From Mesobacillus jeotgali (GTDB lineage Bacteria > Bacillota > Bacilli > Bacillales > Cytobacillaceae): a stretch of DNA of 64,000 bases. The stretch spans positions 1,499,444 to 1,563,443 of the forward strand of contig NZ_FVZC01000009.1 in assembly GCF_900166585.1 (NCBI RefSeq), given 5' to 3'. Numbering within the stretch: the first letter of the stretch is position 1; every line of letters starts with the position of its first letter. Below the pieces are notes generated by a model. That model saw only the letters and a program-made list of their open reading frames with translations, was not told the origin of the DNA and did no database searches. Shown piece by piece: positions 54,511 through 62,707 of the stretch. A program made the translations under genes and the position numbers.

Positions 54511-56031
54511 TCAAACCAGGGTTTTATGCTTTTTTATAGCTGTCCACTGCCTGTTATTTTTTTTTAGCCACTCTGTAAGTCTTTCAATATCTTCAGAAAA
54601 GACACGATCCTCTGTTATAGAAGGAATAAGCTTTCTGGCGTCCTCATAAAACTCCTTTGTTTTTGGCGCCATTTTTTCAATCCCCCGATATTGAACCGCC
54701 TGCAATGCGCAAATACATTCTATGGCGAGTACACGCCTTACATTCTGGATTATGCTGTATGCATGGCGAGCTGCAATGGTTCCCATGCTTACGTGGTCCT
54801 CCTGATTTGCTGAAGACGGAATGGAATCCACACTTGCGGGATGAGCGAGCGTCTTGTTTTCAGAAACAAGTGATGCTGCGCTGTATTGCATAATCATCGC
54901 ACCTGACTGAAGTCCAGGCTGGGGACTTAAGAAAGGCGGAAGGTCATTCAATTGTGGATTAACCAGCCGTTCGATCCTTCTTTCAGAAATACTTGCAAAT
55001 TCCGCCACGGCAATTTTCATGAAATCCATAGCAATGGCAATCGGCTGACCATGGAAGTTACCTCCGGAAATAACTGTTTCGCCACCATCAAAGATAAGCG
55101 GATTATCGGTTGCGGCATTCATTTCGATTTCAAGTTTTTCTTTTACATAATCAAGCGCCTGCCAGGAAGCTCCATGTACTTGAGGAATGCATCTTAGCGA
55201 ATAAGCATCCTGCACTCTTTTTTCACCCTGGCGTGTCGTCAGCTTGCTTCCTGCCAGCAAATCCCTCATGCGTTCTGCTACGTCCATTTGCTGCTTGTAG
55301 CCTCGGGCTTCATGGACTGCAGGGTGGAACGCATCAATGACCCCCTCTAGACCTTCCATGGTCAGAGAAGCAATCCATTCTGCCTGATACGCCAAATCTT
55401 TTGCTTCAAGCCAGTTTATAACACCCATTGCTGTCATAGCCTGAGTGCCATTGATCAAAGCAAGACCTTCTTTGGCCTGCAGTTCAATTGGCTGCAGCCC
55501 TTCTTTTTCAAAAGCTTCTGTAGTTGCACAAACCCTTCCCTGATAAAAGACTTTTCCTTCACCGAGAAGGACTAGTGCCAAATGGGATAGTGGGGCTAAA
55601 TCTCCAGAAGCACCAAGTGAGCCTTGCTGTGGTACAACTGGATGTATGTGCAGGTTGATCAATTCCTTTAAACGCTCAACAATCACCGGCCTGATTCCAG
55701 AGAATCCTTTAATTAATGCATTAAGCCGGAGCAAAATCATCGCCCGTGAAACTACTTCAGGAAAAGGATCTCCTACACCGCAGGCATGTGAACGAATCAA
55801 ATTCAATTGCAGTGAATTGACATCCTGTTCATCTATAACAACATCGCTGAACTTCCCAAACCCTGTGTTGATTCCATAAATTGTGCGCTTCTCTGCAACA
55901 ATCTTTTCTACCGCTTCCCTGCTTTTCTCAACTTTTTTCATACTATCCGGACTTATCGCAACGATTTCATCTTCATAACAAACCGTCCTGATTTGTTCCA
56001 AAGTTAACGTTTCACCAGTTAATACAACCAT
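54511..56031 (-). CDS. hutH: Histidine ammonia-lyase
   Basis: 506 aa. [14 protein letters not shown] (near 141-154) contains the Ala-Ser-Gly that forms the MIO prosthetic group; [11 protein letters not shown] (near 53) and the C-terminal QEDHVSMG are also present. It removes ammonia from L-histidine, giving urocanate. Expression is controlled by the HutP-type terminator between hutP and this gene. GGGGGTTGCGAGA precedes the ATG. Confidence 0.97.
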   Translation of the reverse strand: MVVLTGETLTLEQIRTVCYEDEIVAISPDSMKKVEKSREAVEKIVAEKRTIYGINTGFGKFSDVVIDEQDVNSLQLNLIRSHACGVGDPFPEVVSRAMILLRLNALIKGFSGIRPVIVERLKELINLHIHPVVPQQGSLGASGDLAPLSHLALVLLGEGKVFYQGRVCATTEAFEKEGLQPIELQAKEGLALINGTQAMTAMGVINWLEAKDLAYQAEWIASLTMEGLEGVIDAFHPAVHEARGYKQQMDVAERMRDLLAGSKLTTRQGEKRVQDAYSLRCIPQVHGASWQALDYVKEKLEIEMNAATDNPLIFDGGETVISGGNFHGQPIAIAMDFMKIAVAEFASISERRIERLVNPQLNDLPPFLSPQPGLQSGAMIMQYSAASLVSENKTLAHPASVDSIPSSANQEDHVSMGTIAARHAYSIIQNVRRVLAIECICALQAVQYRGIEKMAPKTKEFYEDARKLIPSITEDRVFSEDIERLTEWLKKNNRQWTAIKKHKTLV

Positions 56032-56049
56032 TCTCGCAACCCCCTGATT

Positions 56050-56125
56050 GAATAAAATAAAAAAGGAGACGATAATGGCATACTTAAACCATCATCGCCT
56101 CCTTCTGACTAGTGGACTATAGGCA
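56050..56125 (-). promoter_or_regulatory. HutP-responsive attenuator between hutP and hutH
   Basis: On the reverse strand a 14-bp imperfect stem (GGAGGCGATGATGG / CCATTATCGTCTCC) is followed by TTTTTTATTTTATT, a strong terminator inside the operon. Just upstream is a cluster of NAG triplets (TAG, TAG, CAG, AAG within 56100-56122). In B. subtilis HutP hexamers bind spaced NAG triplets here with histidine and Mg to block termination. The match in position and elements is close. Confidence 0.88.
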
Positions 56126-56132
56126 ATGCACT

Positions 56133-56570
56133 TTATATATGATTGATTCCTAAACCGACTGTCTCATGTTCAGAACCTTTTACTGGAGCACCAATCGTTC
56201 CATAGAACGCAACCGCGATCCATTCACCTTCAGCCTGATCACTGAAAGGTTTTCCCCTAACGACTGCGAATCGCAGGCCGACAGTGCGGCTCATTTCACC
56301 AATGGCCAGATGGCCGCGCGTTACCCCTTCCATACCTTCCATTATTGCATGATATAGTGCATGTGTTTCACGATATAAATGAGGATCTATGAGTACATGG
56401 CGTTTGGCTGCTGTTTCCACTGCGGAAATCACTTTTTGCATATTCATTGATCCTACCTTGCCAAGGCAATATCTTACGTTCTTCAATTTATCCTGAAAAA
56501 AATCCATTTCTTCTTCTTCTGTGAAAGATGCCAGCAGGACCGCTGTTTTTCCAATCGCAATTTTACTCAT
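56133..56570 (-). CDS. hutP: Hut operon antiterminator HutP
   Basis: 145 aa, as in B. subtilis. IGKTAVLLASFTEEEEMDFF at the start; HLAIGEMSRTVGLRFAVVRG and GTIGAPVKGSEHETVGLGIN carry the L-histidine and Mg site. It binds the nascent hut mRNA when histidine is present and prevents termination. The start ATG at 56570 is chosen for the ACGGAG spacing; a GTG one codon earlier is possible. First gene of the hut operon. Confidence 0.96.
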   Translation of the reverse strand: MSKIAIGKTAVLLASFTEEEEMDFFQDKLKNVRYCLGKVGSMNMQKVISAVETAAKRHVLIDPHLYRETHALYHAIMEGMEGVTRGHLAIGEMSRTVGLRFAVVRGKPFSDQAEGEWIAVAFYGTIGAPVKGSEHETVGLGINHI

Positions 56571-56653
56571 CACTGACTCCGTTTTCTGAATTTTAACTAT
56601 TGGCTAATAACTTATATTAAGTTTATGGTTCATACTGGCTGGTGTCAACCTTT

Positions 56654-56689
56654 TTGGGAAATTTTAGTATATTACTATAGTAGTATGAT
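56654..56689 (+). promoter_or_regulatory. Candidate promoter for the structured RNA
   Basis: TTGGGA (56654-56659), 16 bp, then TATAGT (56676-56681); an overlapping TATGAT lies at 56684-56689. It points away from hutP toward the structured RNA. Confidence 0.5.
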
Positions 56690-56699
56690 ACTCAATTAA

Positions 56700-57035
56700 A
56701 GGGAGAAAAGCGCATGCGTCCTGGTCAACCTGACAAGCGATGCCTGCCTAAATGGTGCCATTTCATATGGCGGGCTGGTCTACCACCTCAAGTGCACGGT
56801 ATCCAGACTAGTAAGTCGTACTTTGACTTCATAAGACGGACCGATAGGAAAAGCCGAGCAGCCACTCAAGGAGTTAATAGCTGCAGTCAGACAATGGTTG
56901 CGAGCTGCTTAACGTTCATGTTACTCGCAATATATTCGAGTAGCACGGAGGATGAAAACTAGCCAGGGCCTTAGGCCAGGCCAGTCTCGAAATGAAAATT
57001 CATACAAAAAAAACGCCCCGGAAGGCGCTTTTTAT
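56700..57035 (+). ncRNA. Structured RNA of unknown class, divergent from hutP
   Basis: About 330 nt, less AT-rich than its flanks and with no convincing ORF. Pairings visible by eye: closing pair CCTGGTC (56720-56726) with GGCCAGG (56974-56980); GCCTGCC (56742-56748) with GGCGGGC (56769-56775), enclosing AAATGG/CCATTT; TACTCG (56922-56927) with CGAGTA (56937-56942). It has a promoter-like sequence upstream and a terminator downstream. It does not match my memory of tmRNA, RNase P RNA, SRP RNA, 6S RNA, T-box or cobalamin riboswitch landmarks. A short ORF at 56714-56962 looks incidental. Confidence 0.6.
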
Positions 57036-57036
57036 T
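57009..57036. terminator. Bidirectional terminator
   Basis: CGCC / GGCG with loop CCGGAA, an eight-A tract on one side and CTTTTTATTATT on the other. It serves the structured RNA and the convergent gene. Confidence 0.8.
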
Positions 57037-57037
57037 A

Positions 57038-57613
57038 TTATTTGATTTCTATCGATTCAGCCATTCCGAATAGAAAACCATAGATTAAGGAGTAGGCTTC
57101 CCTTATCGATAAATCCTCTCTATAGCCGCTAAGCCCATTTAGTGCGAAATTCAGGCTCCACAGTCCCTCGTTTCCATCAAACATTAAGTCGTATCCAGTC
57201 TCAGGAAGCATTTCCTCAAGATATTTGGTAATGGCTGGTCCATGTTTCTTCTGGAGTTTAAGGCCTAGCATAACATCAAAGGTTCCGAAAACATCATCAT
57301 TTTCAAAACTTACTGCATCTACACCGATCAATTCAAACCAATTGGATTCCATATACATAAATTCATTTTTGTTGTCTTTAAAATAGGAGATGGACTGCTC
57401 AAGAAAAGCGGATGATTCCTCGCCAAGGAATTCCTCCGTTTCTTTGTCGCCCCTTTCAATATAGGCATTATCGAACAGTGAGCCTGAATCCATAACTTTT
57501 GCCTCTTTTCCTTGAAGCAGCCCATTTCGCTCGGCATATTCTTTTATATCAATATGTAATTCTACAAGCCCGTTCTGTGATGCGATAAACTTTTCCACCT
57601 GGTTTTTCAGCAT
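57038..57613 (-). CDS. Hypothetical acidic protein
   Basis: About 191 aa from the ATG at 57613, placed seven bases after GGAGGG; a longer frame adds five residues. Acidic alpha/beta sequence with WFELIGVDAVSFENDDVFGT in the middle and SLNFALNGLSGYREDLSIRE near the end; no membrane segment and no catalytic motif I recognise. It resembles uncharacterised soluble proteins encoded next to toxin-immunity loci in Bacillus only in general composition. Monocistronic. Confidence 0.55.
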   Translation of the reverse strand: MLKNQVEKFIASQNGLVELHIDIKEYAERNGLLQGKEAKVMDSGSLFDNAYIERGDKETEEFLGEESSAFLEQSISYFKDNKNEFMYMESNWFELIGVDAVSFENDDVFGTFDVMLGLKLQKKHGPAITKYLEEMLPETGYDLMFDGNEGLWSLNFALNGLSGYREDLSIREAYSLIYGFLFGMAESIEIK

Positions 57614-57806
57614 ATTAATACCCTCCATATTTATTTAACTGTTATTTATATTGAATGGTTAAGTTACAAATAGCAAATTTTCTTTATTAGTTTTCCAGGA
57701 ATTCAATAAAGTTTTTGTGCAGTCTAGTCACCTCCCCATACAATACACTGCTTTTCCCCATATCCTGTTATTACACCACCATTCGAATGAAAGGAGAGGC
57801 GAATTT

Positions 57807-58664
57807 ATGAATTATTATTACAAGGATAACAAACGGCCAGACAAAGATGAACACTGGCATGCCAAAGGTAAAATTAAACACCGGGATCACGATCAGCATA
57901 AAGATTGGTATGACTGGGATGACCACAAGGACCGAAAAAAGTGCAGAGAAAAAGATAAACACAAGGACTGGGACCATAACCACCGTAACGAATCAGACGA
58001 TTGGGATGACCACAAGGATCATAAAAAATGCAGGGAAAAGGATAAACACAAGGACTGGGACCATAACCACCATAACGAATCGGACGACTGGCATGATCAT
58101 AAGGACCATAAAAAATCCAGGGAAAAAGATAAACACAAGGACTGGGACCATGATTTCCATGATTGCGGCTGTAGAAAAGACCATTCCCATGAAAAGCATT
58201 CCCATAATTGCGTTTGCAAAAAGGTAAGAGATATTAACGAAGCTCAGCATAAGGTAAAACAAAGGAAGGATGGTTGTGATGTCAGCTGTGAACGGTCAAT
58301 AAAGGAGCTGCTTGAACAATGCAAGCATCCAAATCAAGATACCATTCCCTTCAAACTATTATGCGGTTGCAGCAAAGGCGACTGCGAGACATTTATTGGT
58401 ACTGGGGTAGTGAAAATCGATAGCTGTTTTTATGATATTAAATCTGCCTTTTTCCGCGTTGTTGATTTTGTAAAAGGATCCAGTTGCTGTGCAATTCTCG
58501 AACTGCTTTGTCCAGAAAGATGTGATGGTAAGCATCATGGCATTGAAGGCTTTATCAGGACTGGAGCTTGCTTTGAGGTCGATTTAAAAGATTTCGTAGG
58601 CATTACATGCTTTCCTCCAGTTAAAGCAAAGAAAATGGACCCTCAGAAGTTCTTATGTTCCTGA
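57807..58664 (+). CDS. CotY/CotZ-like spore coat protein with Lys/His/Asp repeats
   Basis: 285 aa from the ATG at 57807 behind AAAGGAGAGG. Residues 1-121 are extremely hydrophilic and hold three 29-residue repeats (DWDDHKDHKKCREKDKHKDW and similar). Residues 135-285 are Cys-rich: CDVSCERSIKELLEQC, KLLCGCSKGDCETFIGTG, SCCAILELLCPERCDG, matching CotY/CotZ coat proteins that self-assemble into the outer layer by disulfides. Native CotZ is about 150 aa, so the N-terminal repeat block is an addition. His and Asp density suggests metal binding. Confidence 0.88.
   Translation: MNYYYKDNKRPDKDEHWHAKGKIKHRDHDQHKDWYDWDDHKDRKKCREKDKHKDWDHNHRNESDDWDDHKDHKKCREKDKHKDWDHNHHNESDDWHDHKDHKKSREKDKHKDWDHDFHDCGCRKDHSHEKHSHNCVCKKVRDINEAQHKVKQRKDGCDVSCERSIKELLEQCKHPNQDTIPFKLLCGCSKGDCETFIGTGVVKIDSCFYDIKSAFFRVVDFVKGSSCCAILELLCPERCDGKHHGIEGFIRTGACFEVDLKDFVGITCFPPVKAKKMDPQKFLCS
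57909..58169 (+). repeat. Three 87-bp tandem repeats in the coat gene
   Basis: Three in-frame copies of 29 codons, starting at about 57909, 57996 and 58083. Copies 1 and 2 are nearly identical; copy 3 diverges at its end and has Ser for Cys. Such repeats expand and contract by recombination. Confidence 0.85.
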
Positions 58665-58684
58665 CCTTGAAATTAATAGACTGA

Positions 58685-58704
58685 ATGCCCCACTTTGTGT
58701 GGGG
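58685..58704 (+). terminator. Terminator after the coat gene
   Basis: A CCCCAC / GTGGGG stem with a TTTGT loop followed by TTTATT. Confidence 0.72.
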
Positions 58705-58888
58705 TTTATTTGCGTCCTTTTTTACGTTTGCCTTTTATAATAGCCTGTCAGTAAAAATATGTTATTGCCCTCTATCATCAGTCTATTCATTGCTAGTTGT
58801 ACTGGCATATACAATAGTAAGTCAAAAGAAAGGAACAGAGTCATTCTGTTCTGTGAAGCTTTTGATATAAAAAAAAGGAGTGAAAGAA

Positions 58889-59602
58889 ATGAAAAGAAAT
58901 ACAGGTTGCAACTCTTACCATGGCTGCCCGCCACAGTCTTCATGTGATGAAGCTAAAACACTTCGGGTTGATTGCGATAGTGTATCTTCTCGACCTTATG
59001 GGAAGAACCTCAATTACCGAGTTGCAGATATTGATGTTCCGCTTGCAGTAGTAGATTTGCAAGTAGATGTGGAAAGTGATATTTATCTTCCAACCCCTGC
59101 ACGCGAAATCAAGCAAATGAGAAGGAATGTATCCCTTACGCAGTGTAAGGCAATCATTTCATCAATGAATAATGGAGTGGTGAAACTCTATGTATCAGGT
59201 ACCGTCCACAAAAATATCCAGTATGTAGAGCAATGCAGCGGTTATGTACGGGACTATAGTGTAGATGTACCATTTACATGTATTGAGGCTGTTAACGTTT
59301 ACAATGAGCCGGCTGAAGAAATGTTCAGCAAAAAGACTACTGTAAAAGAAAGAAGGTTCATTGACAAAAAAGGCCACGGTGCGGATAACTGCATTTCTGG
59401 AGCATTTACGTATGAATATTACAATGAGCCTATTGAGTGCAAACTGCTTTCATCCTCTGTCAATGACTTTGACCTGTACAAAGATTTTGACGCTTGGGGC
59501 AGATTCAGCCGCATTACTGAAAAGATGGAAGTTGGTTTATGTATCAAATTGCTGCAAAAGCAGCAGGTTAACTTGGATAACGATGGCCCAGCATGTGAAT
59601 AA
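58889..59602 (+). CDS. Spore-surface-type protein related to the three genes downstream
   Basis: 237 aa from the ATG behind AAAAGGAG. A Cys-rich start (NTGCNSYHGCPPQSSCDEA) is followed by a beta-rich domain: VADIDVPLAVVDLQVDVESD, VSLTQCKAI, VKLYVSGTVHKNIQY, DYSVDVPFTCIEA. The VxLTQCK and KNIQY elements recur in the genes at 61.6-62.4 and 62.7-63.5 kb, so they are one family. The beta arrangement and KNIQY-type step resemble SPOCS/DUF3794 spore proteins, an inference. Probably a coat or exosporium component. Confidence 0.72.
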   Translation: MKRNTGCNSYHGCPPQSSCDEAKTLRVDCDSVSSRPYGKNLNYRVADIDVPLAVVDLQVDVESDIYLPTPAREIKQMRRNVSLTQCKAIISSMNNGVVKLYVSGTVHKNIQYVEQCSGYVRDYSVDVPFTCIEAVNVYNEPAEEMFSKKTTVKERRFIDKKGHGADNCISGAFTYEYYNEPIECKLLSSSVNDFDLYKDFDAWGRFSRITEKMEVGLCIKLLQKQQVNLDNDGPACE

Positions 59603-59717
59603 TCTACTTCTTAATCTTTATCTACTTCCTGAGAAAAAAGCTGCCAATTGAATCAACACCCGAAAAGCAGAAGGACAGGATGTTAGATTTAATGTGAGGC
59701 ATTAGGATAGTAGACAG

Positions 59718-59746
59718 GAAGGGTGTCTCGGCTGAGACACCCTTTC
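59718..59746. terminator. Bidirectional terminator
   Basis: A GGGTGTCTC / GAGACACCC stem with GGCT loop between convergent genes; T run on plus, shorter on minus. Confidence 0.85.
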
Positions 59747-59751
59747 TCAAT

Positions 59752-61506
59752 TTATTGTAAAAGCAGTTTTTGCAAGTCCACGCATTGTTTCTGAAAGAGA
59801 TCCATCTTCATCCTGGCGGTACCTTGAAACAAGATTTTGTCTGGATCAATGAATTGTTCATTCCATACACAATGCAGATTCGTAAGACTAAAGTCAACTT
59901 TTTCCACTAAATTTTCTTTATACTCACGTGTAAACCCAGCTTCCATACCAGATAGGGAAGCAAACATATATTCTTTACTGTTTTTGGAGGAAAGTTCTGG
60001 TTTATGAAGCCATTTAACATGAATGATTTTTTTCCATGGGATATTGATCTTGAGTGAATGCATTGTTCCTGATTCGTCAGGATTTGCATAATCCATAGTC
60101 AAAAGAAGAATTCCTTTCGTAAATAAGTTTGCAGATGGCAGCAATACTTCTGCATCAATTGAATGCAGAGAGCACTCAATATTCGAAACATTCGATATTG
60201 GCCTTGAGAGGCTGATTGTATTGAAGATGTCAATCTCAAGCTCTACATCCGCCAGATGTAAAGGAAGCCTCACCTTTGTCCTTTCATACGGTTTATTCAT
60301 GCCTCTGTAAGCAGCCGTTGCTAATTTTATAGGCTCTGAGGATGACTCGTAATCGAATTCCTCTGGTTCATGAAAGTCCTGGTCATAATAGACCTCTGGC
60401 AGATTAGAAGATTCCTCTTCATTTTGGAAACGGGGTGATTCCTCTTCATTTTCGATACCTGGGGATTCCTCTTCATTTTGGAAACCGGCGGATTCCTCTT
60501 CATTTTCGAAACCAGTGGATTCCTCCCCTTTTTCGAAACCGGCGGATTCCTTTTCAATTTCCAAACCAGGGAATTCCTCTTCATTTTCGAAACCAGTGGA
60601 TTCCTCCCCTTTTTCGAAACCGGCGGATTCCTCTTCAATTTCAAAACCAGTGGATTCCTCTTCATTTTCGAAACCAGGGGATTCCTCTTCATGTTCGAAA
60701 CCAGGGGATTCCTCTTCATTTTCGAAACCAGTGGATTCCTCCCCTTTTTCGAAACCGGCGGATTCCTCTTCATTTTGGAAACCGGCAGATTCCTCTTCAA
60801 TTTCCAAACCAGTGGATTCCTCCCCTTTTTCGAAACCGTGGGATTCCTCTTCGTTTTCGAAACCGGGGGATTCCTCTTCAATTTCCAAACCAGCGGATTC
60901 CTCTTCAATTTCCAAACCAGCGGATTCCTCTTCATTTTCGAAACCGGGGGATTCCTCTTCATGTTCGAAACCGGGGGATTCCTCTTCATGTTCGAAACCG
61001 GCGGATCCCTCTTCATTTTCGAAACCGGCGGATTCCTCTTCGTTTTCGAAACCGGGGGATTCCTCTTCGTTTTCGAAACCGGGGGATTCCTCTTCGTTTT
61101 GGAAAACTTCTGAATCATCTTCATTATGGAAAACGATTGGTTTCTCTTCGTTTTGGAAACCGATGGATTCCTCGTCATTGTGGTAAGTGATGGGTTCCTG
61201 TTTTCTTCCTTCATTGTTATCTGCAGCGGGACTTTCCTGGAAACCATCCTGATTTATATGATTCGCATCGGTACCACTTGAAATTGCCGTGTTATCTGTT
61301 GACTCTTCATCCATTTCAGCCATCTTAAGTCTTATTTTCTGGTAATTCTTTTCTTCTACACTTTTAATTGTCGGTGGAGCAATTATCAATGGTTGTACTG
61401 AACCCTTTGTTTTCCTGTTACTTCTGCTATTGTTTAAATTGCCGCGATTTCTAACATTTCCATTCAAAGGACTCCTATCTTGGAATAATCTATTTGTATT
61501 ATCCAT
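59752..61506 (-). CDS. Spore-surface-type protein with 29 acidic nonapeptide repeats
   Basis: 584 aa. A basic N-terminus (1-50), a short linker, then residues 110-370 composed of about 29 copies of a 9-residue unit of the form NEEESPGFE (variants HEEES, IEEES, KGEES; PGF, AGF, TGF). The C-terminal 200 residues form a folded domain (LPLHLADVELEIDIFNTISL; LFTKGILLLTMDY) related to its neighbours but more divergent. The net charge of the repeat block is about -3 per unit. It may be a surface spacer or calcium/mineral-binding layer. No clear ribosome-binding site precedes the ATG. Confidence 0.75.
   Translation of the reverse strand: MDNTNRLFQDRSPLNGNVRNRGNLNNSRSNRKTKGSVQPLIIAPPTIKSVEEKNYQKIRLKMAEMDEESTDNTAISSGTDANHINQDGFQESPAADNNEGRKQEPITYHNDEESIGFQNEEKPIVFHNEDDSEVFQNEEESPGFENEEESPGFENEEESAGFENEEGSAGFEHEEESPGFEHEEESPGFENEEESAGLEIEEESAGLEIEEESPGFENEEESHGFEKGEESTGLEIEEESAGFQNEEESAGFEKGEESTGFENEEESPGFEHEEESPGFENEEESTGFEIEEESAGFEKGEESTGFENEEEFPGLEIEKESAGFEKGEESTGFENEEESAGFQNEEESPGIENEEESPRFQNEEESSNLPEVYYDQDFHEPEEFDYESSSEPIKLATAAYRGMNKPYERTKVRLPLHLADVELEIDIFNTISLSRPISNVSNIECSLHSIDAEVLLPSANLFTKGILLLTMDYANPDESGTMHSLKINIPWKKIIHVKWLHKPELSSKNSKEYMFASLSGMEAGFTREYKENLVEKVDFSLTNLHCVWNEQFIDPDKILFQGTARMKMDLFQKQCVDLQKLLLQ
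60397..61179 (-). repeat. 27-bp tandem repeat array (about 29 units)
   Basis: In-frame 27-bp units with consensus GGGGATTCCTCTTCATTTTC plus GAAACC on the plus strand. Many units are near-identical, with higher-order groups (a KGEESTGFE unit recurs every three to four units), showing recent segmental duplication. Confidence 0.92.
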
Positions 61507-61621
61507 CTTAACTGGATGGTTCTGCTTCTATTGCAACCTATCCCTGCCCTCCTTCCTGAATACAGGTAAAGGGGCATATACTATTGAGTGCCTAGTATAA
61601 TACCCCGTCTCCTACTGCTAT

Positions 61622-62401
61622 TTATTCTGATTCGTCGTAGCAATCTGGATCATTAGTCGCTGAAGATACCCGGATTTGCTGATTTTGAAGAACGCGTACG
61701 GTAAAATCGATGACCATTTTTTCTTCAATAGTCTGGAAATAACCTTCGTCGATCGGTGAAGATGTTGGTAGCGGCTGACGATCAATTGCCTCATCCCATT
61801 CAATAATTTGGCTGGAAACTAATTCACAGAAAGGCAATTCATTATAATGCTGTGAACTTTCTTGGTGGAACTGGCTTAAGTCGCTAGTCAACAATTCATC
61901 TTTTTCCGGAAACCCTGTTGATAAAGGTTTTGATACGAAGAAATCAAACTCCTTTCGGTTATTCACCTGAGGCATTACCGGTCTTGATAGGAAGTTCTTT
62001 ACTTCTGTTACTACCTGGAACGGAATATCTACGGTATAGGAATGGAGATCTGAAGCTACTGATGATGATGATGAAGCTTCAATCTCCTGGCTAGGGCTGG
62101 CATATTGGATGTTCTTTCTTACAAACCCTTTAATAAAAAGCTTATTTGTCGGCAACAGCAATCGGCATTGGGTCAATTTTATCCTCTTTTTTATATCCTT
62201 AATCTCAAGTACTGGTTCTGGAAAATTGATGAATGTATCCAGATTCACGTGCAGGGTTAGCTCTGCAAGAACAACGGGAACTTTCGTAACGATCTTTCCA
62301 AGACTTACATGTGGATGATGATGCTTCGGTGTGCATTCAAAATGGTCTTTTGAAGGCTTGCACTCATAATCGGGCTTTTTATTTTTATCTAATTCAAACA
62401 T
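61622..62401 (-). CDS. Spore-surface-type protein, paralog
   Basis: 259 aa. A His/Lys-rich start (CKPSKDHFECTPKHHHPHVS) precedes VPVVLAELTLHVNLDTFINF, IKKRIKLTQCRLLLPTNKLF, IKGFVRKNIQYASPS, YTVDIPFQVVTEV and a C-terminal block FCELVSSQIIEWDEAIDRQP. It aligns through most of its length with the next gene. The family occurs in spore-formers of this group; function unknown, probably spore surface. AAGGAGGAGCCATGT precedes the ATG. Confidence 0.75.
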   Translation of the reverse strand: MFELDKNKKPDYECKPSKDHFECTPKHHHPHVSLGKIVTKVPVVLAELTLHVNLDTFINFPEPVLEIKDIKKRIKLTQCRLLLPTNKLFIKGFVRKNIQYASPSQEIEASSSSSVASDLHSYTVDIPFQVVTEVKNFLSRPVMPQVNNRKEFDFFVSKPLSTGFPEKDELLTSDLSQFHQESSQHYNELPFCELVSSQIIEWDEAIDRQPLPTSSPIDEGYFQTIEEKMVIDFTVRVLQNQQIRVSSATNDPDCYDESE

Positions 62402-62639
62402 ACATGGCTCCTCCTTAAAACTCCTTAGAGTGAAGATGTTCTATCCTATGCACCATGATTTTTTGGGTCTAGGCGTATGCCCTTACTTAATTATAGATAT
62501 CGAGGCAAGTACTCAATTAGAAACCTAGATTTTATATGTAATGTACTTGCAGACCGAATACATAAAAAAATTTTTTAGTCTTATTTTTTCTACTATTCTT
62601 ATAGAAATGACATTCCTGGTAATATGTAAAGAATAAAAA
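62402..62639. other. Intergenic region before the 61.6 kb paralog
   Basis: AT-rich, no ORF. Several CATATA/TATAAT-like words occur; a mother-cell (SigE/SigK) promoter would be expected but I could not choose one by eye. Confidence 0.4.
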
Positions 62640-62676
62640 AAACAAATAGCGATGCCTTAATCATCGCCATTTGTTA
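62640..62676 (-). terminator. Terminator of the 62.7 kb paralog
   Basis: An AACAAATGGCGATG / CATCGCTATTTGTT stem with T-rich sequence after it on the reverse strand. Confidence 0.8.
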
Positions 62677-62707
62677 TTCTGTATGATTCCTTTTTGTTTA
62701 GTTGAGA

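Noticed and set aside
56714..56962. 82-aa ORF inside the structured RNA
   Set aside because: No suitable ribosome-binding spacing, composition unlike protein, and it spans the RNA helices.
57717..57806. N-terminal extension of the CotZ-like gene
   Set aside because: The strong ribosome-binding site and the hydrophilic repeat start place the start at 57807.
57909..58169. Tandem repeats as a CRISPR array
   Set aside because: The repeats are in-frame coding units with no unique spacers; no cas genes are present.
60435..61190. Long plus-strand ORFs over the acidic repeat (211-251 aa)
   Set aside because: They are mirror frames produced by a 27-bp repeat; the minus strand gives N- and C-terminal domains related to neighbours and a stop at a terminator.
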